Source: Paraburkholderia sp. ZP32-5 (lineage in GTDB: Bacteria > Pseudomonadota > Gammaproteobacteria > Burkholderiales > Burkholderiaceae). Taken from it: a stretch of DNA of 64,000 nt. Of this stretch, positions 34,992 to 44,353 are shown in pieces. The stretch covers positions 1,674,001 to 1,738,000 of the forward strand of contig NZ_JAJEJP010000002.1 in assembly GCF_021390495.1 (NCBI RefSeq), given 5' to 3'. The first letter of the stretch is position 1; each line of letters opens with the position of its first letter. Position numbers and translations under genes: made by a program. The notes beneath the pieces were generated by a model. It searched no databases. It worked only from the letters and a program-made list of their open reading frames with translations, and had not been told where the DNA came from.

Positions 34992-35105
34992 GAGACGTTT
35001 GCGCTAGAAGTTGAGTCGAACGAGTATTCAGGATATCGCGGCAGCGCGCAATACTGCTTTCACGACGCCGGCACCCGCCGACGCGCAACAGCAAGGAGCA
35101 CTGTC

Positions 35106-35456
35106 ATGTTGAACTGGGTCGATTACCGCAAAGAACTGTTTGGCCGTATCGGCGAAATCTCGAAGCTCGCGCCGGACAGCGTGAAGGCTTATCAGGCGAT
35201 GTCGAGCGCCGGGCAAAAAACCGACCTGCTCGGCGCGAAAACGCGTGAACTGATCGCGCTCGCGGTTGCGGTGAGCCTGCGTTGTGACGGCTGTATTACG
35301 GTCCACACGGCCGAGGCGCTGAAGCACGGCGCGACCCGCGAGGAAATTGCCGAAGCGCTCGGCGTCGCGATGGCGATCAATGCGGGCGCGGCGCTCGTCT
35401 ACTCGGCGCGCACGATGGATGCGGTTGCCGCGCATAGCGAAGCGGGCACGAAGTAA
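35106..35456 (+). CDS. AhpD-like alkylhydroperoxidase / carboxymuconolactone decarboxylase family protein
   Basis: 116-residue helical protein of the CMD/AhpD fold. It has a redox C-x-x-C followed by His: VSLRCDGCITVHTAEALKHG, and the family segments YQAMSSAGQKTDLLGAKTRE and EEIAEALGVAMAINAGAALV. AhpD-type proteins reduce peroxides or peroxiredoxins through the two cysteines. The ribosome site AAGGAG precedes the ATG. A strong terminator follows, so it is monocistronic, probably controlled by the divergent AraC regulator. Confidence 0.88.
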   Translation: MLNWVDYRKELFGRIGEISKLAPDSVKAYQAMSSAGQKTDLLGAKTRELIALAVAVSLRCDGCITVHTAEALKHGATREEIAEALGVAMAINAGAALVYSARTMDAVAAHSEAGTK

Positions 35457-35511
35457 CTGAGTTGAATGGTCGCGAAGAACGCGAGCACAACGGCTGGTGG
35501 AAAGTGGTGAG

Positions 35512-35547
35512 CGCAGGCCACGCCCGTTGGGGCGAGGCCTGCGTTTT
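35512..35547 (+). terminator. Intrinsic terminator after the AhpD-like gene
   Basis: Stem CGCAGGCC-A-CGCCC pairs with GGGCG-A-GGCCTGCG around a GTTG loop, followed by TTTT. It is one of the strongest hairpins in the window. Confidence 0.85.
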
Positions 35548-35600
35548 GCCTTCAATGACCAACGATCAACGATCAGCGATTGGTAGCTGGCGACTGATGA

Positions 35601-36662
35601 TCAGCGCTGCGACTGCGTATCGTGGCGCATCCCATCGAGCTGCTGGCGGCGCTGCTCACCCTGGCGCTCCAGCATCCAGCCCGGATACTCGGACGGCAAC
35701 GCGCTGACTTCGGCGAGCTTCGCGAGTTCGTCTGCGCTGAGCGTCACATTGGTCGCCGCGATGTTGTCGTCGAGTTGCTCGACCTTCTTTGCGCCGACGA
35801 TCACCGTCGTCACCACGCGTTGATGCAGCAACCAAGCGAGCGCGATTTGCGCGACCGACACGTTTTTCGCCGCGGCAATCTCGCGCATCACGTCGATACA
35901 GTCATACGCGCGCTCGCGATTGACCGGCGGGAAGTCGAAGCTGACGCGGCGGCTGCCCGCTTCGGCCTGCTGCTCGCGTCCATACTTGCCGCTCAGCAAA
36001 CCACCGGCTAGCGGACTCCACACCATCAGCCCGAGACCTTCGCTTTGCAGCATTGGCGCGATTTCGCGTTCGAGATCGCGGCCCGCAAGCGTGTAATACG
36101 CCTGCAGCGTTTCGAAGCGCGCAGTGCCGAGCCGTTCGGCGATGCCGAGCGCCTTCGCGATCTGCCACGCGGCCCAGTTCGACACGCCGACATAGCGCAC
36201 ATGGCCGTGCTGCACGAGCGTATCGAGCGCGCGGACGGTTTCCTCGATCGGCGTGGCCGGATCGAAACCGTGGATCTGATACAGATCGACGTGATCGAGT
36301 TGCAGCCGCTTCAGGCTCGCCTTGATGCCGTCGAGAATGTGATAACGCGACGCACCGCGCGCATTCGCGAATTCGCCGGTCTGGCCGAACACCTTGGTCG
36401 CGACCACGACCTTGTCGCGCGGCACCTTCAGGTTCTTCAGCGCCTGACCGGTGATTTCCTCGGACAGGCCGCCCGCATAGACGTCGGCCGTGTCGATGAA
36501 ATTGATGCCCGCGTCGAGCGCCCGGCCGACCAGGCGCTCCGCGTCGTTCTGCTGCAAGTCACCGATCTGCCGCCAGATGCCTTCGCCACCGCCGAAGGTC
36601 ATCGTGCCCAGACATAACTCTGAAACAAAAACTCCGGTACGGCCCAACTGGTTGTATCGCAT
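35601..36662 (-). CDS. Aldo/keto reductase
   Basis: 353-residue NADPH-dependent TIM-barrel oxidoreductase. The catalytic tetrad of the family is visible: Asp in FIDTADVYAGG with its Tyr, Lys in VVVATKVFGQ and His in DLYQIHGFDPAT. The start MRYNQLGRTGVFVSELCLGT is typical of the YajO/Tas-like class; VIVGAKKVEQLDDNIAA is the C-terminal cofactor loop. Substrate unknown. It is divergent from the lhr gene. Confidence 0.92.
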   Translation of the reverse strand: MRYNQLGRTGVFVSELCLGTMTFGGGEGIWRQIGDLQQNDAERLVGRALDAGINFIDTADVYAGGLSEEITGQALKNLKVPRDKVVVATKVFGQTGEFANARGASRYHILDGIKASLKRLQLDHVDLYQIHGFDPATPIEETVRALDTLVQHGHVRYVGVSNWAAWQIAKALGIAERLGTARFETLQAYYTLAGRDLEREIAPMLQSEGLGLMVWSPLAGGLLSGKYGREQQAEAGSRRVSFDFPPVNRERAYDCIDVMREIAAAKNVSVAQIALAWLLHQRVVTTVIVGAKKVEQLDDNIAATNVTLSADELAKLAEVSALPSEYPGWMLERQGEQRRQQLDGMRHDTQSQR

Positions 36663-37082
36663 CGCTGATGCTCCATCGTGGGTAAATGCAGAGGCGTCAA
36701 GCGTACTGCAATCGACGAAGTCCGGCAGCGAGCGTCACGGCGTCTGGCTGTTCATGAATGCGCGCGTATTTCAGGTTGCTTACGGGTTGCGGCGGAGCTT
36801 GCCGAACGTGTGCGGAAAACGCATGCGCGGCAAACGCGTTGCGGCAAAAATTTCCAGCACGTGAAACGACTGCGTAAATTACGCCCAACACTACGGATTC
36901 CAGCAGCAACGCACCGCTCAACACGTCGCGCAAAACCGGCAAAAACCTGCCAGACTCACCGATACCGCGCGAAGCTCGCCACGGCGCATCGCCGTCGCGG
37001 CCATTGCCATCGCTATTGGCATTACCCAAGCCTTTTCGCGCGGCCACTGGATATGGCAGGCGTCGTCCCCACTTACACGAGC
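36663..37082. other. Region between the aldo/keto reductase gene and lhr
   Basis: About 420 bases between divergent genes. The frame of lhr stays open through this stretch, but the amino-acid content is unlike a helicase domain and there is no ribosome site, so it is taken as leader and promoter DNA. No operator was recognised. Confidence 0.4.
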
Positions 37083-40000
37083 ATGACTTCGGCCAAGACT
37101 TCCGCCGCACTCGATGCGGCGCCTCGTTCACGCAAGGCCCGCGCCACGGCAAGCGCCGGGCAAGCCGGTACGCCGACCGCGCATCGCGCGCTGGACGGTT
37201 TTCATCCGGCGGTCGCGGGCTGGTTCCTGAAAACGTTCGCCGCGCCGACGGATGCGCAGATCGCCGCATGGCCGCACATCCGTAGCGGGCGCTCGACGCT
37301 CGTCGCCGCGCCGACCGGCTCCGGCAAGACGCTCACGGCGTTCCTGTCCGCGCTCGACGATCTGGTGTCGCAAGGTGTCGCGAACGGCGGCACGCTGCCC
37401 GACGAAACCCTGATGGTCTACATATCGCCGCTGAAGGCGCTGTCGAACGATATCCGTCTGAATCTGCAGATGCCGCTGCAAGGCATTGCCGCCGAACTCG
37501 ATGCGCTCGGCCTGCCGCCGCTCGACATCCGCACCGCCGTGCGCACCGGCGATACCACGCCGCAGGAACGCAACGCGCTGAAAAAGCGCGCGCCGCACAT
37601 CCTCGTGACCACGCCCGAATCGCTGTACGTGCTGCTCGGCTCCGATTCGGGGCGCCGCATGCTGGCGACGGTGCGCACGGTGATCGTCGATGAGATTCAC
37701 GCGCTTGCCGGCAGCAAGCGCGGCAGCCATCTCGCGCTCAGCCTCGAACGGCTCGATGCGTTGTGCGGCCGGCGCTTGCCTCGCATCGGCCTGTCGGCGA
37801 CACAGAAGCCGGTGAGCGCGGTCGCGCGGTTTCTGGTCGGCGGCGCGAGCCTCGACGACGCCACGCCTGCCGACTGCGCGATCATCGACGTCGGTCATGT
37901 CCGCGCCCGCGATCTCGCGCTCGAAATTCCGCCCGTGCCGCTCGAAGCGGTGATGGCCAACGAGGTGTGGGAGCGTGTCTACGATCGCCTCGCCGAGCTG
38001 GTCGCGCAGCACCGCACGACGCTGGTGTTCGTCAATACGCGCCGGATGGCCGAGCGCGCCGCGCGTCATCTGACCGAGCGGCTCGGCAAGGATGCGGTCG
38101 CCGCGCACCACGGCAGTCTCGCCAAGGAACATCGCTTCGATGCCGAACAGCGGCTCAAGCGCGGCGATCTGCGCGTGCTGATCGCGACCGCGTCGCTGGA
38201 ACTCGGCATCGATATCGGCGACGTCGATCTGGTCTGCCAGATGGGTTCGCCGCGCGCGATCGCGCCGTTTCTGCAGCGGGTCGGCCGCTCGGGCCACCAG
38301 GTCGGCGGCATGCCGAAGGGCCGGCTCTTTCCGGCGTCGCGCGACGATCTGCTCGAATGCGCGGCGCTGCTCGATTGCGTGCGGCGCGGCGAACTCGACG
38401 CGCTGCGGATTCCGCGCGCGCCGCTCGACGTGCTCGCGCAGCAGATCGTCGCCGAAGTATCGAGCACTGAATGGAACGAGGATGCGCTGTTCGACATGAT
38501 CCGGCGCGCCGCGCCCTATTCCGCGCTCGAACGCGAACAGTACGACGCGGTGCTGCGCATGCTCGCCGAAGGCTATACGAGCCGCCACGGTCCGCGCGCC
38601 GCGTACGTGCATCGCGACGCGGTGAGCGGCACGCTGCGCGGCCGGCGCGGCGGCAAGCTGGTCGCCGTCACGTCGGGCGGCACGATTCCGGAGAACGCCG
38701 ATTACGCGGTCGTGCTCGAACCGCAGGCGCTCAATATCGGCACCGTCAACGAGGATTTCGCGGTCGAGAGTCTGGCCGGCGACGTGTTTCAGCTCGGCAA
38801 TGCGTCGTACCGGATTCTGCGTGTCGAGAGCGGGCGCGTGCGCGTCGAGGATGCGCAGGGCCAGCCGCCGAATATTCCGTTCTGGCTCGGTGAAGCGCCG
38901 GGACGCAGTGACGAGTTGTCGTTTGCTGTGGGGCGGCTGCGTGAGCAGGTGGAGCGGCTGTTGATGGAGCCGGAGGCTGTGGTTTCTTCGCGGCCTTCGG
39001 TGCTTTCAGTATCTTCTGAGCCTGAGCTGTTAGCGCCTGCATCGAGTGCTGAGACTGTGACAAACGGCGTAGCTGCTTCGGTGAATAGCACGGCGAAAAA
39101 AGGACGCAAAACCGGCACGGCGGCTGCACGCACAAAGCGAGCCGTTGAAACGCAAGCGGATGTGCCCGGTGGTGCAACCGCACTCGCGCTCGCGGATGCA
39201 ACCGTTGAAGCTTCAGCGCCTGCCTCAACTTCAGTCGCAACCGCTGCCGCGACAACGGCAGCAGCCGCCACACCGCTACGCATCAACCACGCAATCACCT
39301 GGCTCGTCGATCACCTGTCGCTCGAAGAACCCGCCGCCCGCCAGATCGTCGAATACCTCGCGCGCGCCCGCGCGGCGCTCGGCGTGCTGCCGACGCAGAA
39401 CACGCTCGTGATGGAGCGCTTCTTCGACGAATCGGGCGGCACCCAGCTCGTGATCCACTCGCCGTTCGGCAGCCGCGTGAACCGTGCGTGGGGGCTCGCG
39501 CTGCGCAAGCGTTTCTGTCGCAGCTTCAATTTCGAATTGCAGGCGGCCGCCACCGAAGACGCGATCGTACTGTCGCTGACCGGCAGCCACTCGTTCGTGC
39601 TCGCTGATGTATGGCGCTATCTGCATTCGAACAGCGCCGAGCATCTGCTGATCCAGGCGCTGCTCGACGCGCCGCTGTTCGGCGTGCGCTGGCGCTGGAA
39701 CGCGACGACGTCGCTCGGCTTGCCGCGTTACACCGGCGGACGTAAAACCGCGCCGCAACTGCAGCGGATGCGCAGCGAAGATCTGCTCGTGAGCGTGTTT
39801 CCCGAGCAGGCGGCGTGTCTGGAGAACATCGTCGGCGAGCGCGAAGTGCCGCGCCATCCGCTGGTCGATCAGACCATCGACGACTGCCTGCACGACGCGA
39901 TGGACAGCGTTCGCTGGCTCGCGCTGTTGCGTCAGATCGAGCAAGGCGGCGTGCAACTCGTCGCGCGCGATCTGCCGGCGCCGTCGCCGCTCGCCGCCGA

Positions 40001-41990
40001 AATCCTGACCGCGAAACCCTACGCGTATCTCGACGACGCGCCGATCGAGGAGCGCCGCACCCAGGCGGTGCTGAACCGCCGCTGGACCGATCCGTCGAGC
40101 ACCGACGATCTCGGCGCGCTCGACGCCGCGGCGATCGATAGCGTGCGCGACGAAGCGTGGCCGCAGACGCGCAATACCGACGAAATGCACGAGGCGCTGA
40201 CGGGCCTCGCGTGTATCACGCAGGCGGAAGCCAACGCACACGAAGGCTGGCCGGCAATGCTGGCGGCGCTCGCGAAGGCTGGGCGGGCGACGAGGTTGCC
40301 GCTGGGGGCGAGCGTGGAGGCGAACGGCGTCGCTGCGGCAAACGCGAATGCAGACGCAGGCTCACGCGCAAGCTCAAACTCAAGCGCGAAAAACAAGGCC
40401 AAAGCCAACTCCATCGCCGACGCCAATTCCAACGCAGCCAACTCCACCGCAAATATCGCGAACAGCACCGACGCCACGCTCTGGCTACCCGCCGAACGTC
40501 TCACCTGCTTCGAAGCGCTGTACCCCGCGATTGCGCGCGCGAGCTACCTGCCGCCACTGAACGCGCCGAAGGGCTACACCGACAGCTGGAGCGCCGGCGA
40601 CGCACTCGTCGACGTACTGCGCGCGCGTCTGACCGGCTTCGGCCCGCAGACCGTCGATGCGATCGCACAGCCGCTCGGCCTTCCGTCCGCGCAGATCGAA
40701 CAGGCACTGATCCGGCTCGAAACCGAAGGCTATTTATTACGTGGCCGCTTCACGCCGCACACGGTCAGCGAGGAATGGTGCGAGCGGCACCTGCTCGCGC
40801 GCATCCATCGCTACACGGTCAAGCGTCTACGGCGCGAGATCGAGCCGGTCGAGCGGCACGACTTCATGCGCTTCCTGTTCGAATGGCAGCATCTGACGCC
40901 GGACACGCGCGCCGAAGGCCGCGACGCGCTCGCCGCCGTGCTCGATCAGCTGGAGGGTTTCCAGGCCGCGGCGGGCGCGTGGGAGGACGACATCCTGCCG
41001 GCACGCGTGCGAGCGTACTCGAATGGTTCGCTCGACGAATTATGCCGGGCCGGCAAGATCGTCTGGACCCGCCTGACCGAGCGCTCGCGCGGCGCCGCCG
41101 GGCCGATCCGTAGCACGCCGATCGTGCTGCTGCCGCGCGCGCAGTTGCGCTCATGGCGCGCGCTGCTCGATCCCGCGCGACAGGCGGAACTGTCGGCGCT
41201 CGCGCAAAGCGTGTACGACACGCTGGCCACGCACGGCGCGATGTTCTTCGACGAGCTGCTCGCCGAAGTGCGAGTGCTGCCGATGGAACTCGAAAACGCG
41301 CTGGGCGAGCTGGTCGCGGCGGGGCTGGCGAACTCCGACAGCTTCGCGGGCCTGCGTGCGCTGCTGAAACCCGTCGCCAAACGCAACGCGTTTTCGAGTA
41401 GCCGGCGCGCGCGCTCGAGCGCGCTGATCGGCGGCATGGACGACGCCGGGCGCTGGGCGCTGGTCAACCGCCCCGCCGCCGCGCCCGGAAATGCGGCGGA
41501 CAAGATACCGGAGCGCCGCCAGTTGCCGCCCGAAGTACTCGAACACGTTGCGATGGCGTTGTTGCGCCGCTACGGCGTGGTGTGCTGGCGCGTGCTCGAA
41601 CGCGAAGCGGAATGGCTGCCGCCGTGGCGCGATCTGCTGCGCGTTCTGCAACGGCTCGAAGCGCGCGGGGTGATCCGCGGCGGCCGTTTTATCAACGGGC
41701 TTGCGGGCGAGCAGTTTGCGTTGCCCGAAGCAATTCCGCTGCTGCGCGAAACGCGACGGCATGCGAACGATGGTGCTTTTATTTGCGTCGCCGGCACCGA
41801 TCCGCTGAATCTGGTGGGCACGCTGCTGGTCGGTGAGCGGGTGCCGGCCGTCGCGGGCAATCGCGTGCTGTATCGCGACGGCGTGGCCGCGGCAACGCTC
41901 GTGGCCGGCAAGTTCTGGTTCGACGCCGCGCTCGACGCCAATCCGGCCGAACGCGAACGGGCGCGCGCCCTGCTCGCGCGGCGGTTCTAG
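37083..41990 (+). CDS. lhr: Large ATP-dependent helicase Lhr
   Basis: Superfamily 2 helicase of about 1635 residues. Motif I AAPTGSGKTLTAFLSALDDL near residue 77, DEAD-box variant VDEIHAL near 200, motif III SATQKP near 238, and ELGIDIGDVDLV plus LQRVGRSGHQVGG of the second RecA-like domain. The winged-helix and Lhr-specific DEAD-helicase-associated regions and the long C-terminal extension follow. Lhr unwinds RNA:DNA hybrids and its C-terminal domain resembles a glycosylase-type fold. Two low-complexity inserts, about 636-729 and 1072-1131, rich in Ala, Ser, Thr and Asn, interrupt conserved blocks. An in-frame ATG at 37053 is an alternative start. Confidence 0.93.
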   Translation: MTSAKTSAALDAAPRSRKARATASAGQAGTPTAHRALDGFHPAVAGWFLKTFAAPTDAQIAAWPHIRSGRSTLVAAPTGSGKTLTAFLSALDDLVSQGVANGGTLPDETLMVYISPLKALSNDIRLNLQMPLQGIAAELDALGLPPLDIRTAVRTGDTTPQERNALKKRAPHILVTTPESLYVLLGSDSGRRMLATVRTVIVDEIHALAGSKRGSHLALSLERLDALCGRRLPRIGLSATQKPVSAVARFLVGGASLDDATPADCAIIDVGHVRARDLALEIPPVPLEAVMANEVWERVYDRLAELVAQHRTTLVFVNTRRMAERAARHLTERLGKDAVAAHHGSLAKEHRFDAEQRLKRGDLRVLIATASLELGIDIGDVDLVCQMGSPRAIAPFLQRVGRSGHQVGGMPKGRLFPASRDDLLECAALLDCVRRGELDALRIPRAPLDVLAQQIVAEVSSTEWNEDALFDMIRRAAPYSALEREQYDAVLRMLAEGYTSRHGPRAAYVHRDAVSGTLRGRRGGKLVAVTSGGTIPENADYAVVLEPQALNIGTVNEDFAVESLAGDVFQLGNASYRILRVESGRVRVEDAQGQPPNIPFWLGEAPGRSDELSFAVGRLREQVERLLMEPEAVVSSRPSVLSVSSEPELLAPASSAETVTNGVAASVNSTAKKGRKTGTAAARTKRAVETQADVPGGATALALADATVEASAPASTSVATAAATTAAAATPLRINHAITWLVDHLSLEEPAARQIVEYLARARAALGVLPTQNTLVMERFFDESGGTQLVIHSPFGSRVNRAWGLALRKRFCRSFNFELQAAATEDAIVLSLTGSHSFVLADVWRYLHSNSAEHLLIQALLDAPLFGVRWRWNATTSLGLPRYTGGRKTAPQLQRMRSEDLLVSVFPEQAACLENIVGEREVPRHPLVDQTIDDCLHDAMDSVRWLALLRQIEQGGVQLVARDLPAPSPLAAEILTAKPYAYLDDAPIEERRTQAVLNRRWTDPSSTDDLGALDAAAIDSVRDEAWPQTRNTDEMHEALTGLACITQAEANAHEGWPAMLAALAKAGRATRLPLGASVEANGVAAANANADAGSRASSNSSAKNKAKANSIADANSNAANSTANIANSTDATLWLPAERLTCFEALYPAIARASYLPPLNAPKGYTDSWSAGDALVDVLRARLTGFGPQTVDAIAQPLGLPSAQIEQALIRLETEGYLLRGRFTPHTVSEEWCERHLLARIHRYTVKRLRREIEPVERHDFMRFLFEWQHLTPDTRAEGRDALAAVLDQLEGFQAAAGAWEDDILPARVRAYSNGSLDELCRAGKIVWTRLTERSRGAAGPIRSTPIVLLPRAQLRSWRALLDPARQAELSALAQSVYDTLATHGAMFFDELLAEVRVLPMELENALGELVAAGLANSDSFAGLRALLKPVAKRNAFSSSRRARSSALIGGMDDAGRWALVNRPAAAPGNAADKIPERRQLPPEVLEHVAMALLRRYGVVCWRVLEREAEWLPPWRDLLRVLQRLEARGVIRGGRFINGLAGEQFALPEAIPLLRETRRHANDGAFICVAGTDPLNLVGTLLVGERVPAVAGNRVLYRDGVAAATLVAGKFWFDAALDANPAERERARALLARRF

Positions 41991-42188
41991 CGCGCCGGAG
42001 AATGCGCTTTTTGTCGTCCGCGGGCAAACGTATAGGACTCGCTCGCACGGACTATTGACGATCGTTAATGTTTATACGCCCGAGTCCATTTGCTTCGATA
42101 CAATGGGGCAGATTCACTTTGGTATGAGGAAGACTGTCTGCCGTCACCCGCCCTGACTGGGACTGCCGGCATACTGCCCGGGGACTTC

Positions 42189-44192
42189 ATGAGCGACGAG
42201 CAACTCGACGACGTGCTTTACGCGCAGTTCGGCACAAGCAGCCCATGCTGGCGTCTGTCGGCATGCAGCGACACGCTCGAACTCTTGCCGCTCGACGGCG
42301 AGGCGCCCGCCAGCCCTCCCATCCCGCTCGATCCATCACAAGCCGCGCTGATCCGCGGGCTGACCGGCGTGACTTCGCACGTGGTCGTCGACGTGCAACT
42401 GGCCGGCCAACCGTTGCGTCTGCATCTGATCGGCAAGAAGCTCGATAACGATAGCTGGGGCGGCACCGCATCGGCGGATAACGACACTGAATCTGTCGCC
42501 CGCGCGCTGCTGCACGGTCTTTCGTTCGCCGAACAGGTGGTCTCCGAAGTAAATTCGGTTGTCGTGATCATCGACCGCCATGGCCGGATACAGCGTTTTA
42601 ACCGGCTCGCCGAGGAACTGACCGGCGTCCACGAAGAAGACATCATCGGCCGCGATGTGTCGACACTTTTCATCCCGTCCGAAGACGATGCCGCGTCGAA
42701 CCAGACTCGCGCGAGCTATTTCAATCGCGGCGAATCGTACGAGATCGAACGGCGCATCGCGACGGTGCACGGCGAACGGCTCTTTCTGTTTCGCAACAAG
42801 TTCGTGCGGCGCGGCAGCGGTATCGAAGACCAGTTCCTGATCTGCTCGGGTTCCGACATCACCGAACAGCGCTTCGCGCAGAACCGGCTGATCGAGCAGG
42901 CCACCACCGACCCACTCACCGGCCTCGCGAATCGCAACGCGATCCAGGAAAAGATCCAGCTCGCAATCGAGCGCGCCGCGCCGGGCGAAAAAGTCGGCGT
43001 GCTGTTTCTCGATCTCGACAACTTCAAGAAGGTCAACGATCACTACGGCCACGTGTTCGGCGACCGGCTGATCTGCGACGTGTCGGATGCGATCCGCGCA
43101 TGCCTGAACCCGGGCGATTCGCTCGCGCGGCTCGGCGGCGACGAATTCATCGTGCTCGCCGCCAAGGGCACCGCGCACGAACTCGAACACACCGCGCAAC
43201 GCATTCTCGATCGCATGCGCAAGCCGTTCGCGGTTGGGCTCGTCGAGGTCTACACCGGCTGCTCGATCGGTATTGCACGCTTTCCGGAACACGGCGACAG
43301 CCTGGAATCGCTGATCCGCTCGGCCGATACCGCGATGTACGTCGCGAAGGACGAAGGCAAACGCACGCACCGGGTGTTTTCGCCGGACATGAACCGGCGC
43401 GTCGCCGAATTCATGTGGCTCGACACGAATCTGCGGCGCGGTCTGGAGGAAGGCCAGTTCGCACTGCACTACCAGCCGAAGCTCGCCCTCGACACGGGCG
43501 CGGTGCAAGGCGCCGAAGCGCTGGTGCGCTGGAATTCACCGGAACGCGGCCAGATCATGCCGGTGGAGTTCATTCGCTATGCGGAAGAATCGGGGCTGAT
43601 CGGCGTGCTCGGCCGCTGGGTCATGGAAACCGCCGCGAAACAGGCGGCCCGCTGGAAAGCGGCCGGCTACGATCTGCGTATCGCGATCAACCTGTCGGCA
43701 CGGCAGCTCACCGATACGGCGGTCGTCAGGCATTTCAGCGAGGCATTGCAACATGCGAGCCTCGATCCCTGCCTGCTCGACCTCGAACTGACCGAAAGCT
43801 GCCTGATCGAGAACGAAGCGGCCGCGATCGAACTGATCAAGCAGTTCCGCCAGATCGGCGCGCAGGTTCATCTGGACGATTTCGGCACCGGCTACTCGTC
43901 GCTGTCGCAACTGGGCCGTATTCCGCTCGACGTGATCAAGCTCGACCGTAGTTTCGTGCGCTCGATTCACGCGGATATGAAGGCGCAGGCGTTGGTGCGC
44001 TCGATGGTCGCGGTCGCTCAGGAACTGGATTTCCAGGTGGTGGCGGAAGGCATCGAAACCGAAGCGGAAGAAGCGTTCATGAAGGGGCTCGGTGTCGACT
44101 ACGTGCAGGGTTTCCTGTACGGCAAGCCGATGGCCGCCGCCGACTTCGAACGCTGGCTGCTCGACAGGCGCAGGTTCCGGTTGATTGCCTGA
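42189..44192 (+). CDS. PAS-GGDEF-EAL cyclic di-GMP protein (PdeR-like)
   Basis: 667-residue signalling protein from MSDEQLDDVL at 42189. A PAS domain (residues about 120-240; VVVIIDRHGRIQRFNRLAEE) is followed by a diguanylate cyclase domain with intact GGDEF motif (LARLGGDEFIVL) and an EAL phosphodiesterase domain (QGAEALVRWNSPERG, HLDDFGTGYSSLSQL, VVAEGIETEAEEAFM). No membrane segments. Length and order match the E. coli PdeR (YciR) class, a trigger enzyme that degrades c-di-GMP. Both active sites look complete. It is monocistronic after lhr. Confidence 0.92.
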   Translation: MSDEQLDDVLYAQFGTSSPCWRLSACSDTLELLPLDGEAPASPPIPLDPSQAALIRGLTGVTSHVVVDVQLAGQPLRLHLIGKKLDNDSWGGTASADNDTESVARALLHGLSFAEQVVSEVNSVVVIIDRHGRIQRFNRLAEELTGVHEEDIIGRDVSTLFIPSEDDAASNQTRASYFNRGESYEIERRIATVHGERLFLFRNKFVRRGSGIEDQFLICSGSDITEQRFAQNRLIEQATTDPLTGLANRNAIQEKIQLAIERAAPGEKVGVLFLDLDNFKKVNDHYGHVFGDRLICDVSDAIRACLNPGDSLARLGGDEFIVLAAKGTAHELEHTAQRILDRMRKPFAVGLVEVYTGCSIGIARFPEHGDSLESLIRSADTAMYVAKDEGKRTHRVFSPDMNRRVAEFMWLDTNLRRGLEEGQFALHYQPKLALDTGAVQGAEALVRWNSPERGQIMPVEFIRYAEESGLIGVLGRWVMETAAKQAARWKAAGYDLRIAINLSARQLTDTAVVRHFSEALQHASLDPCLLDLELTESCLIENEAAAIELIKQFRQIGAQVHLDDFGTGYSSLSQLGRIPLDVIKLDRSFVRSIHADMKAQALVRSMVAVAQELDFQVVAEGIETEAEEAFMKGLGVDYVQGFLYGKPMAAADFERWLLDRRRFRLIA

Positions 44193-44202
44193 TTAGCTGA
44201 TT

Positions 44203-44223
44203 GCCTGATCGTCATTATCAGGC
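44203..44223 (+). terminator. Possible terminator after the GGDEF-EAL gene
   Basis: GCCTGAT pairs with ATCAGGC around a 7-base loop, 11 bases after the stop codon, followed by TTCG; there is no long T tract. Confidence 0.35.
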
Positions 44224-44353
44224 TTCGAGGGATGCGCTTGCGGCCCCTCATCGCGAGGGGCGGCAAGGCCCTTAAAGAAAAATCGAATAAAACCGCGCCG
44301 CTGAAACAGCGAGGCCGGACAACACCCGAGCCCCGCTCCCGCTTAGCGGGACC

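Noticed and set aside
37128..38612. Open frame of about 490 codons on the minus strand opposite lhr
   Set aside because: Arginine-rich, no motif; lhr on the plus strand explains the region completely.
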